Shown here: in pieces, positions 1-4,408 of the stretch
How positions within the stretch are numbered: position 1 is the first letter of the stretch
Layout: each line of letters starts with the position of its first letter
Assembly: GCA_030682595.1 (NCBI GenBank)
Contig: JAUXNZ010000155.1
Location: 1-6,410 of the forward strand
DNA: 6,410 nucleotides
Direction: 5' to 3'
Origin: Rhodocyclaceae bacterium
Lineage (GTDB): Bacteria; Pseudomonadota; Gammaproteobacteria; Burkholderiales; Rhodocyclaceae
Notes under the pieces: generated by a model
Database searches by the model: none
Seen by the model: only the letters and a program-made list of their open reading frames with translations
What the model was told of the DNA's origin: nothing
Translations under genes and position numbers: made by a program

Positions 1-317
1 CTTTCATACAGCAGGGGCTCGAAGGTTTCCGGTTCCTCGCGCAAGTGAAACAGTATTTCATTGGCATGGCGGAAGACATAGCCCATCATGCGTTGCGCCT
101 GCTGCTGCGATTCCCAGACCATTTCACGCCCCCAGACGATCGGCATCCAGCGGCTCGGCGGCAGGTTGTTGGGTGCGATGGCGAGGGCAGTCAGGAAGCC
201 GTCGAGCATGGCAATATCCATGGCCTCCTCGCCCGTCGCATCGGACATGAGGAACTGGTCAAGTTCCTCGATCTCGTCATCGGACAGCGGGCCGGGAGTC
301 TCCTGAAAGGCGGTCAT
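1..317 (-). CDS. YecA/UPF0149 family protein (3' end cut by window edge)
   Basis: The minus-strand reading frame starts at ATG 317 and stays open to base 1, giving 105 codons, so the C-terminus lies outside the window. The protein begins MTAFQETPGPLSDDEIEEL, then has the features of the YgfB/YecA (UPF0149) family: an acidic first helix, the block MDIAMLDGFLTALAIAPNNL (about residues 36-55) and RWMPIVWG (about 59-66). Many longer family members carry a C-terminal SEC-C zinc-binding tail; that part cannot be seen here. The biochemical role of the family is poorly defined and I assign none. The start overlaps the stop of the upstream TsaA-like gene as ATGA, and no independent Shine-Dalgarno is obvious, so translational coupling is likely. 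The family call is confident; the function is unknown. Confidence 0.85.
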   Translation of the reverse strand, partial: MTAFQETPGPLSDDEIEELDQFLMSDATGEEAMDIAMLDGFLTALAIAPNNLPPSRWMPIVWGREMVWESQQQAQRMMGYVFRHANEILFHLREEPETFEPLLYE

Positions 318-802
318 GGCTTGAGGTCCAGTACGGGCGTATCGGCGAAGGCGTCGATGGCGTCGATTTCGATGATGTTGTCGCGCACCGACAGCACATT
401 GACATTGCTTACGGCGATCAGGTTGGGCCGGAACGGCGAGCGCGTGGCAAATACCCCGCGCAAGGGCCGCTCCGGGTCGCCGCGCGGATGCACCTGCAGG
501 ATGGCGCGTTCCGCGGGGCTGTCGTTGCGGTCGAACCAGTAGAGCACCCAGAGCGACGACAGCTGATCAACGCCCAGCAGCGCCGGCTGATAGCGCTTGT
601 CGATGACGATGAAAGTCTTGCCCCCAGTTTTCCTGATCCAGCCGACCGGGCTCATCGTATAGGTCGGTGCCTTACCCGTCGCCGTCTCCGTATCGGCCAG
701 AGCCGGAGCACTCCAGCCGGCCCCGCCGGCCAGACCCGCCAGCAGCAGGATGAACGCAAGGCCAAACTGAAACGGAGAATTGCCTTCAGGGTAGGGTTTC
801 AT
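314..802 (-). CDS. Exported TsaA/TrmO-fold (UPF0066) protein
   Basis: This 162-residue protein has two parts. Residues 1-36 look like a Sec signal peptide: a hydrophobic stretch at about 13-29 and a likely cleavage site ALA|D at 34-37. Residues 50-162 form a TsaA-like domain: SPVGWIRK (51-58), LWVLYWFDRND (84-94), the family signature GVFATRSPFRPN (116-127) and VLDLKP (157-162) at the very end. The start is supported by AAGGA six bases upstream of the ATG, so the signal peptide is probably translated. TrmO (TsaA/YaeB) uses S-adenosylmethionine to methylate t6A37 of tRNA in the cytoplasm; an exported copy would meet neither substrate, so canonical TrmO activity is doubtful. The N-terminal segment also lacks the usual APRQ-type motif and is replaced by KTFIVIDKRYQPALLG (62-77). 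The protein stops just after DLKP, where relatives usually continue with Tyr and a short tail. Downstream it overlaps the YecA-family gene; gloA lies 38 bp upstream. Domain call confident, role unknown. Confidence 0.8.
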   Translation of the reverse strand: MKPYPEGNSPFQFGLAFILLLAGLAGGAGWSAPALADTETATGKAPTYTMSPVGWIRKTGGKTFIVIDKRYQPALLGVDQLSSLWVLYWFDRNDSPAERAILQVHPRGDPERPLRGVFATRSPFRPNLIAVSNVNVLSVRDNIIEIDAIDAFADTPVLDLKP

Positions 803-840
803 TACGCGTCCTTCAGCGGCTCGCTACGAACGGCAGAAAA

Positions 841-1227
841 TCAATGACGCGGGCCGATCAGTTCGATGGCGTAGCCGTCGGGATCGGCAACAAAGGCGAT
901 GATCGTGCTCCCGGCGTTCATCGGACCCGCCTCGCGGATCACCTTGCCACCCAGGCGCTTGATCTCGTCACACGCGGCATAGACATCATCGACCTCGATG
1001 GCGAGGTGGCCGAAGCCCTTGCCCAGTTCGTAGTGATCGACGCCCCAGTTGTAGGTCAGCTCGATGACGGAGTTCTGGCTTTCCTCGCCATAGCCGACGA
1101 AAGCCAGGGTGAACTTGCCTTCCGGATAGTCATTCCGGCGCAGCAATTTCATGCCGAGGACTTCGGTGTAAAAGGCAATCGAGCGATCCAGATTGCCGGT
1201 GCGGATCATCGTGTGCAGCAGGCGCAT
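841..1227 (-). CDS. gloA: Lactoylglutathione lyase (glyoxalase I)
   Basis: The 128-residue protein isomerises the hemithioacetal of methylglyoxal and glutathione to S-lactoylglutathione in the cytoplasm, the first step of methylglyoxal detoxification. It begins MRLLHTMIRTGNLDRSIAFY and contains all four metal ligands at the positions known from the E. coli enzyme: His5, Glu56 (VIELTYN), His74 (GFGHLA) and Glu122 (YAIELIG). The length and the absence of the insertions found in zinc-dependent eukaryotic forms point to the Ni/Co-activated class. I chose ATG 1227 because family members start exactly there and AAGGA lies ten bases upstream; the open frame extends 35 codons further but that part is not conserved-looking. 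The lipoprotein gene ends 76 bp upstream and the TsaA-like gene starts 38 bp downstream, so it is probably part of one leftward transcript. Confidence 0.96.
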   Translation of the reverse strand: MRLLHTMIRTGNLDRSIAFYTEVLGMKLLRRNDYPEGKFTLAFVGYGEESQNSVIELTYNWGVDHYELGKGFGHLAIEVDDVYAACDEIKRLGGKVIREAGPMNAGSTIIAFVADPDGYAIELIGPRH

Positions 1228-1266
1228 GATTCTGGGTTCCTTCGTGTTTGGTGAGCCGTTATTGTC

Positions 1267-1283
1267 GCCGCGGGATGCGCGGC
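1267..1283 (-). other. GC hairpin between lipoprotein gene and gloA
   Basis: A perfect six-bp GC-only stem, GCCGCG-N5-CGCGGC, lies in the 76-bp gap between the lipoprotein stop and the gloA start. No run of T follows it on either strand, so it is not a convincing intrinsic terminator. In a leftward transcript it could act as an RNA stability element or a partial attenuator, giving more lipoprotein than gloA message, or it may be incidental in GC-rich DNA. Confidence 0.3.
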
Positions 1284-1303
1284 TGTCCATCGCCGGAAGC
1301 CGG

Positions 1304-1516
1304 TCAATAGCCCGCCGGCTTGCTGTCGGCATCCTTCAGGCGCTGCTCTGCCTGATTGTTCAGCGTGTCGATCTGATTGACGACCTTCTCCTTGGTTTCT
1401 TGCCCCTGCCTGGCTTCCTGAGCCTTCAGCGTCGCCACGGTTGCAGCGGTACCGGCCGTCTCGACGCCGCAGCCCAACAGGAAGATAGTCAGCACGAATG
1501 TGAAGATTCTGGTCAT
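1304..1516 (-). CDS. Small lipoprotein, unknown function
   Basis: This is a 70-residue protein with a lipoprotein signal peptide: MTRIF, a hydrophobic stretch, and the lipobox LLGC with the acylated cysteine at residue 16. The mature part is about 55 residues, alanine-rich at first (VETAGTAATVATLKAQ) and then strongly helical and charged (ETKEKVVNQIDTLNNQAEQR), compatible with a single long helix or a small coiled coil in the periplasm. The mature +2 residue is Gly, so the outer membrane is the more likely location. The start is well supported by AAAGGAG six bases upstream of ATG. I do not recognise a named family. It is first in the leftward run before gloA and the TsaA-like gene. A weak extended -10 (TGCTACCTT) lies about 20 bases upstream of the start without a good -35. 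Confidence 0.75.
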   Translation of the reverse strand: MTRIFTFVLTIFLLGCGVETAGTAATVATLKAQEARQGQETKEKVVNQIDTLNNQAEQRLKDADSKPAGY

Positions 1517-1786
1517 TTTCTTCTCCTTTGGTCATTTAAGGTAGCACCGATCAAATCCGTCACACCGACGCGGGCCGGTGTCCAGTTTGTTGATTTTCCA
1601 GGATTCCGGCTTGCGCCGGAATGACGAATCTGGATTCGACCAGCATATCGTTAACGCAGTATGGACGAAAGCGCCGTCCCGCCAGCGCCGACTTTTCGTT
1701 GAGCCACGATGCACCATCACCGTGAGTCATTCACATCGGCTCGATCATTCCGGCATCATCCTCCTGCGCTTCGCTGACCCGGCGGC
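1517..1786. other. Gene-free stretch with inverted repeats
   Basis: I see no convincing gene in these 270 bases. Short open frames on both strands pass through the repeat at 1603-1622 and translate to the low-complexity SSFRRKPES type of peptide that such repeats produce. The stretch holds the promoter side of the lipoprotein gene, the 20-bp inverted repeat, a second small palindrome CGAATC-TG-GATTCG (1625-1638) and the downstream flank of the DUF4124-like gene, for which I find no clear terminator. A copy of CATTCCGGC at 1746-1754 repeats part of the inverted repeat sequence. Confidence 0.5.
1603..1622. repeat. dRS3-like 20-bp inverted repeat
   Basis: ATTCCGGC-TTGC-GCCGGAAT is a perfect eight-bp stem with a four-base loop. 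It fits closely the dRS3 form described in Neisseria (ATTCC, variable centre, GGAAT, 20 bp), and similar elements are scattered in many beta- and gammaproteobacterial genomes, often continuing as GGAATGACG as here. dRS3 copies in Neisseria serve as recombination and filamentous-phage integration sites. No phage or transposase gene is adjacent, so this looks like a solitary intergenic copy. There is no T-tract after the stem, so a terminator role is unlikely. Confidence 0.65.
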
Positions 1787-2377
1787 TTACCGACCACCCT
1801 TGTTGTAGCGCTGGTCTTGCTCATCCGGACAATCACCCCGGTCGCAATTCCTGGCGCGCGGAAACCGCGGTACCGGCGCCGGCGGATATGGCGACAATTG
1901 GCGCGGATACAGCAGTCGATTCCTGCCGGCTTCTTCGGCTGCCGCCGTCGCCTTGGCTTCGGCTGCCCGTGCTGCGCGCTCGGCTTCGCTGGCTCGCTGT
2001 TCGGCCCGTTCCGAGCGGCGCAGGGCATCCTGCACGGCCTGCTGTTCCTCCTGCTTCTTCCGTTCCGCTTCCAGTGCCTTGCGTTTGACCAGATAGTCGG
2101 CGTATTCATCTCCTGTCATGTATTCCTCGGGCCGGTAAGTGCCAGGATGCAGCCGTTCAAACTCGCGCTTGTTCTGTTTGGCGGACTCTTCACGGGCTCT
2201 CTGCTCCTGCGGACTGACGGGCGCGTAGCTGCCGAGCACTTTCCCCGGCGGGCAAGGAGAATCCTGCCCGGTCTTTTTCCCTGTCTTGGGATCCTGGCAA
2301 AGAAAGTAGCCCCCCGCCATGACTTGCAAGGAGACGAACATCCCGATAAAGATCGCTAAGGTGCCAAACTTGCGCAT
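1787..2377 (-). CDS. Secreted DUF4124-like protein with coiled coil
   Basis: The 196-residue protein starts with a Sec signal peptide (MRKFGTLAIFIGMFVSLQVMA, cut likely after Ala21). The mature N-terminus, YFLCQDPKTGKKTGQDSPCPPGK (24-46, written in full only as its key residues Cys27, Gln38-Asp39 and Cys42-Pro-Pro-Gly), resembles the DUF4124 domain common in betaproteobacterial envelope proteins. Residues about 90-152 are a charged, Ala/Glu/Arg/Lys-rich coiled coil. A proline-rich linker (158-172) leads to a second cysteine pair, Cys178 and Cys183, before the basic end. Four cysteines in two pairs suggest periplasmic disulfides. The Shine-Dalgarno is weak (GGA about seven bases upstream). A GATAAT -10-like box sits about 45 bases upstream without a proper -35. 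No function is known. Confidence 0.78.
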   Translation of the reverse strand: MRKFGTLAIFIGMFVSLQVMAGGYFLCQDPKTGKKTGQDSPCPPGKVLGSYAPVSPQEQRAREESAKQNKREFERLHPGTYRPEEYMTGDEYADYLVKRKALEAERKKQEEQQAVQDALRRSERAEQRASEAERAARAAEAKATAAAEEAGRNRLLYPRQLSPYPPAPVPRFPRARNCDRGDCPDEQDQRYNKGGR

Positions 2378-2490
2378 TATTTTCCGACTCTCAGCATTGC
2401 GACACGCTCATTATCTGGCGACGCGCCGGACTTCCTGCCCAATGATCGGTACGGCTACGGAGGGCAGGTCAGACTGAAGGTAAGACTGAC

Positions 2491-2529
2491 AAAACGAAAA
2501 AGCCGCAATCCCTTGTAGGATGCGGCTTT
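2491..2529 (-). terminator. Intrinsic terminator of tRNA-Ser
   Basis: Read on the minus strand, AAAGCCGCATCC pairs with GGAT-T-GCGGCTTT around the six-base loop TACAAG, with one bulged T: twelve base pairs in all. It is followed by TTTTTCGTTTT. It begins 13 bases after the tRNA 3' end and separates the tRNA from the DUF4124-like gene downstream. On the plus strand the stem is followed by only three T, so the terminator should work mainly leftwards. Confidence 0.88.
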
Positions 2530-2541
2530 CGCGCTTGTACT

Positions 2542-2634
2542 TGGCGGAGACGCAGGGATTCGAACCCTGGATCCAGGTTTTGCCCAGATGCGCCCTTAGC
2601 AGGGGCGTGCCTTCGACCACTCGGCCACGTCTCC
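2542..2634 (-). tRNA. tRNA-Ser, anticodon GCU (codons AGC/AGU)
   Basis: The 93-base gene includes an encoded CCA. Read on the minus strand the acceptor stem pairs GGAGACG with CGTCTCC, followed by discriminator G as expected for serine. The D arm carries GCCGAGTGGTCGAAGGC. The anticodon stem CGCCC/GGGCG closes the loop CTGCTAA, so the anticodon is GCT. The T arm is CAGGG-TTCGAAT-CCCTG. A long variable arm, ATCTGGG pairing with CCTGGAT, marks a class II tRNA. It lies just downstream of lysC on the same strand but has its own promoter and terminator. The 3' end shows no nearby duplicated att-like segment. Confidence 0.98.
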
Positions 2635-2645
2635 AAAGGAGGCGG

Positions 2646-2675
2646 ATGATACCCGTCATCACCTCCACCGGTCAA
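2646..2675 (-). promoter_or_regulatory. Sigma-70 promoter for tRNA-Ser
   Basis: On the minus strand TTGACC (2675-2670) and TATCAT (2651-2646) each match consensus at five of six bases with an 18-bp spacer. Transcription would begin about five bases before the mature tRNA. The bases between the -10 and the start are GC-rich (CCGCCTCC), the kind of discriminator linked to stringent control of stable RNA promoters. The -35 lies only three bases beyond the lysC stop. An imperfect hairpin (GGAGG-T-GATGA / TCATC-CG-CCTCC) overlaps the same bases and might slow read-through from lysC, but it lacks a T-tract. Confidence 0.7.
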
Positions 2676-2677
2676 AC

Positions 2678-3919
2678 TCAGACGGGCGCCTTGTCGAGTC
2701 CAAACGCCTGATGCAACGCCCTGACGGCGAGTTCGAGATACTTTTCGTCCACCACAACCGAGATATTGATTTCGGAAGTCGAGATCATCCGGATGTTGAT
2801 GCCCTCTTCGGCCAGCGCACGGAACATCTGGCTGGCGACGCCGGGGTGCGAACGCATGCCGACACCGACGGCGGAAACCTTGCAGATCTTGTTGTCGCCT
2901 TCGATGGCGCGCGCGCCGATGTGCGGCTTGATCTGCTCGTCAAGAATCTTGAAGGTGCGCTCGTAATCGCCACGATTCACGGTGAATGAGAAATCTGTCG
3001 TGCCATCATGGCCGACGTTCTGGATGATGACGTCAACGTCGATGTTGGCTTCGGCGATCGGGCCGAGGATTTGCGAGGCGATGCCCGGACGATCCGGCAC
3101 ACCCTGCACGGTGAGCTTGGCTTCGTCGCGATTGAAGGCGATTCCAGAGATGATGGGTTGTTCCATTTGTTTGTCTTCCTCAACGGTGATCAGGGTGCCG
3201 GCGGTTTCCTTGCCTTCTTCTTCGAAGCTGGAGAGCACGCGCAACTTGACTTTGTATTTTCCGGCAAATTCGACCGAGCGAATCTGCAGCACTTTGGAGC
3301 CGAGGCTCGCCATTTCGAGCATTTCCTCGAAGGTGATGCGATCGAGCTTGCGCGCCTCCGGCACGATGCGCGGGTCGGTGGTGTAGACACCATCGACGTC
3401 GGTATAGATCTGGCATTCGTCGGCCTTGAGGGCGGCGGCCAGCGCGACGGCCGTGGTATCCGAGCCACCGCGGCCCAGCGTCGTGATGTTGCCGAACTCA
3501 TCGACGCCCTGAAAGCCGGCGACGATGATGACCGTGTTGTTGTCGAGGTCGCGCCGCATGCGTTCTTCATCGATCGACAGGATGCGCGCCTTGGTGAACA
3601 CGCTGTCGGTCAGCACCTTGACCTGGGCGCCGGTGTAGCTTTTGGCATTGACGCCGGCGTCTTGCAGCGCCATCGCCAAGAGCGCGATGGTGACCTGCTC
3701 GCCGGTGGAGATCATGACATCAAGCTCGCGCGGGTGCGGGTGCGGAGAAATGCTCTTCGCCAGGGCAATCAGGCGATTGGTTTCGCCGCTCATGGCGGAC
3801 ACCACCACGACCACCTGGTTGCCCTGCGATTTCCAGCGCTTGACGCGCCGGGCCACATCGCGGATGCGATCGGGGCTGCCCATCGAGGTGCCACCGTATT
3901 TCTGAACAATTAGCGCCAT
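2678..3919 (-). CDS. lysC: Aspartate kinase (aspartokinase)
   Basis: The 413-residue enzyme phosphorylates L-aspartate with ATP, the first step towards lysine, threonine, methionine and diaminopimelate. The kinase domain shows KYGGTS (7-12), the aspartate/ATP-binding GRGGSDTTAVALAAAL (149-164) and TDVDGVYTTDPR (173-184). Two ACT domains follow, beginning near LTVQGVPDRPGIAS (about 265-280) and VGVGMRSHPGVAS (about 345-360), the site of lysine/threonine feedback in the family. Length fits the monofunctional class (about 405-420). I chose ATG 3919 (MALIVQKYGGTS) as in relatives; an upstream TTG at 3940 would add seven residues but has no support. The Shine-Dalgarno is weak (GGA). An internal start that could yield a separate beta subunit is listed separately. 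It is followed by tRNA-Ser. Confidence 0.97.
   Translation of the reverse strand: MALIVQKYGGTSMGSPDRIRDVARRVKRWKSQGNQVVVVVSAMSGETNRLIALAKSISPHPHPRELDVMISTGEQVTIALLAMALQDAGVNAKSYTGAQVKVLTDSVFTKARILSIDEERMRRDLDNNTVIIVAGFQGVDEFGNITTLGRGGSDTTAVALAAALKADECQIYTDVDGVYTTDPRIVPEARKLDRITFEEMLEMASLGSKVLQIRSVEFAGKYKVKLRVLSSFEEEGKETAGTLITVEEDKQMEQPIISGIAFNRDEAKLTVQGVPDRPGIASQILGPIAEANIDVDVIIQNVGHDGTTDFSFTVNRGDYERTFKILDEQIKPHIGARAIEGDNKICKVSAVGVGMRSHPGVASQMFRALAEEGINIRMISTSEINISVVVDEKYLELAVRALHQAFGLDKAPV
3164..3181 (-). promoter_or_regulatory. Candidate internal ribosome binding site and start (LysC beta subunit)
   Basis: On the minus strand GAGGAAG (3181-3175) lies ten bases (AGGA to ATG) before an in-frame ATG at 3166, codon 252 of lysC. 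The product would be 162 residues, starting MEQPIISGIAFNRDEAKLTV and containing just the two ACT domains. In Bacillus subtilis aspartokinase II and Corynebacterium glutamicum lysC, a beta subunit of nearly this length begins at nearly the same point by internal initiation. Whether it is used here is an inference; the purine-rich codons for Glu-Glu-Asp could arise by chance. Confidence 0.4.
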
Positions 3920-3948
3920 TTTCTGTCCATAGACTTGCAAAGCCGCGC

Positions 3949-3978
3949 ATTTTATCCGATCGGATCAAGTGCTGAAAA
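3949..3978 (-). promoter_or_regulatory. Candidate lysC promoter
   Basis: On the minus strand TTTTCA (3978-3973) and TAAAAT (3954-3949) are separated by 18 bp; the -10 matches consensus at five of six positions and the -35 at four. The start of transcription would be near 3942, leaving a leader of about 20-25 bases, too short for a riboswitch. The palindrome ATCCGATCGGAT fills much of the spacer and touches the -10, which would suit a repressor site. Confidence 0.4.
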
Positions 3979-4018
3979 TTTTGTTGCCGATGTCTTGTAT
4001 GGCGCACAAATATCCGAT
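3954..4018. promoter_or_regulatory. Repeated ATCCGAT motifs, candidate operator pair
   Basis: ATCCGATCGGAT at 3954-3965 is a perfect 12-bp palindrome. The half-site ATCCGAT recurs at 4012-4018 inside TATCCGATAT. The two copies are 58 bp apart in the divergent lysC/HTH gap; the first touches the candidate lysC -10 and the second touches the candidate HTH-gene -10. This is the layout expected for a regulator controlling both promoters, perhaps the adjacent HTH protein itself. Seen directly: the repeats and positions. Inferred: their function. Confidence 0.35.
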
Positions 4019-4023
4019 ATGCT
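3995..4023 (+). promoter_or_regulatory. Candidate promoter of the HTH gene
   Basis: TTGTAT (3995-4000) and TATGCT (4018-4023) are separated by exactly 17 bp in an AT-rich region, matching consensus at three and four of six bases. This would give a leader of about 70 bases. A less good alternative, TTGTAG (4042-4047) with CATATC (4065-4070), lies closer to the gene. Confidence 0.3.
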
Positions 4024-4099
4024 TGGCCGCTATGACTTCAGTTGTAGCCGATAACTGACTCGTCATATCCAGAAAAGTATCTTATTAAAGGATAACCAC

Positions 4100-4390
4100 A
4101 TGAAAAACACGGAAAAAGTTGATGCTCGTGAAATTCGCCGCAAGCTGGGCCTGAACCAGCAGCAATTCTGGTCGAAGCTGGGCGTCACCCAAAGCGGCGG
4201 CTCACGCTACGAAAGTGGGCGCAACATGCCCCGCCCGGTCCAGCATCTGTTGCGCCTGGTGCATGTCGAGCAAGTCGATATTCAAAAAATCAAGCGCGAG
4301 GATTACGAGGTCGTCGAATTCCTGCGGGCGAAGAACGCCGAGCTGTTCAAGGATCTGAAAAAGCAGGCCAAGGTCTGGAAAAAGGGTTGA
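4100..4390 (+). CDS. Small HTH (XRE-like) transcriptional regulator
   Basis: The 96-residue protein has an N-terminal helix-turn-helix of the Cro/C1 type: REIRRKLGLNQQQFWSKLG (about 10-28) supplies the first two helices and VTQSGGSRYESGR (29-41) the turn and recognition helix, ending in the characteristic YESGR. The rest is two further helices with a lysine-rich end (LKKQAKVWKKG), and no sensor domain. Translation is well supported by AAAGGA seven bases before ATG 4100. It stands alone as a plus-strand gene, divergent from lysC and convergent with the radical SAM gene, and ends in an intrinsic terminator. No toxin gene is adjacent, so an antitoxin role (HigA-like) is not suggested. Target genes are unknown; self-regulation and control of lysC through the ATCCGAT motifs is a guess. 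Confidence 0.88.
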   Translation: MKNTEKVDAREIRRKLGLNQQQFWSKLGVTQSGGSRYESGRNMPRPVQHLLRLVHVEQVDIQKIKREDYEVVEFLRAKNAELFKDLKKQAKVWKKG

Positions 4391-4408
4391 GCGGACAGCA
4401 CTTCTGCA

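Noticed and set aside
844..1254. 136-codon open frame opposite gloA
   Set aside because: gloA on the minus strand has all four metal ligands; the opposite frame is an antisense shadow.
1532..1808. Short open frames on both strands across the inverted repeat (62 and 76 codons)
   Set aside because: Their translations include repeat-derived peptide (SSFRRKPES) and they lack ribosome binding sites; the stretch is better explained as intergenic.
2378..2634. tRNA-Ser as an island integration site
   Set aside because: No second copy of the tRNA 3' end and no integrase are present in the window; the downstream gene looks chromosomal.
2411..2711. Small open frames on both strands across the tRNA gene
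   Set aside because: They run through the tRNA and its terminator and have no support as proteins.
3008..3913. 301-codon open frame on the plus strand opposite lysC
   Set aside because: It is antisense to the well-conserved lysC and arises from GC-biased codon use; its translation shows no recognisable motif and it has no convincing ribosome binding site.
3920..4099. Lysine riboswitch upstream of lysC
   Set aside because: The leader predicted from the candidate promoter is only about 20-25 bases, and I see no paired architecture resembling the lysine aptamer in the gap.
4100..4390. HTH protein as antitoxin of a toxin-antitoxin pair
   Set aside because: No small toxin-like gene lies on the same strand next to it; upstream is divergent lysC and downstream is a convergent radical SAM gene.
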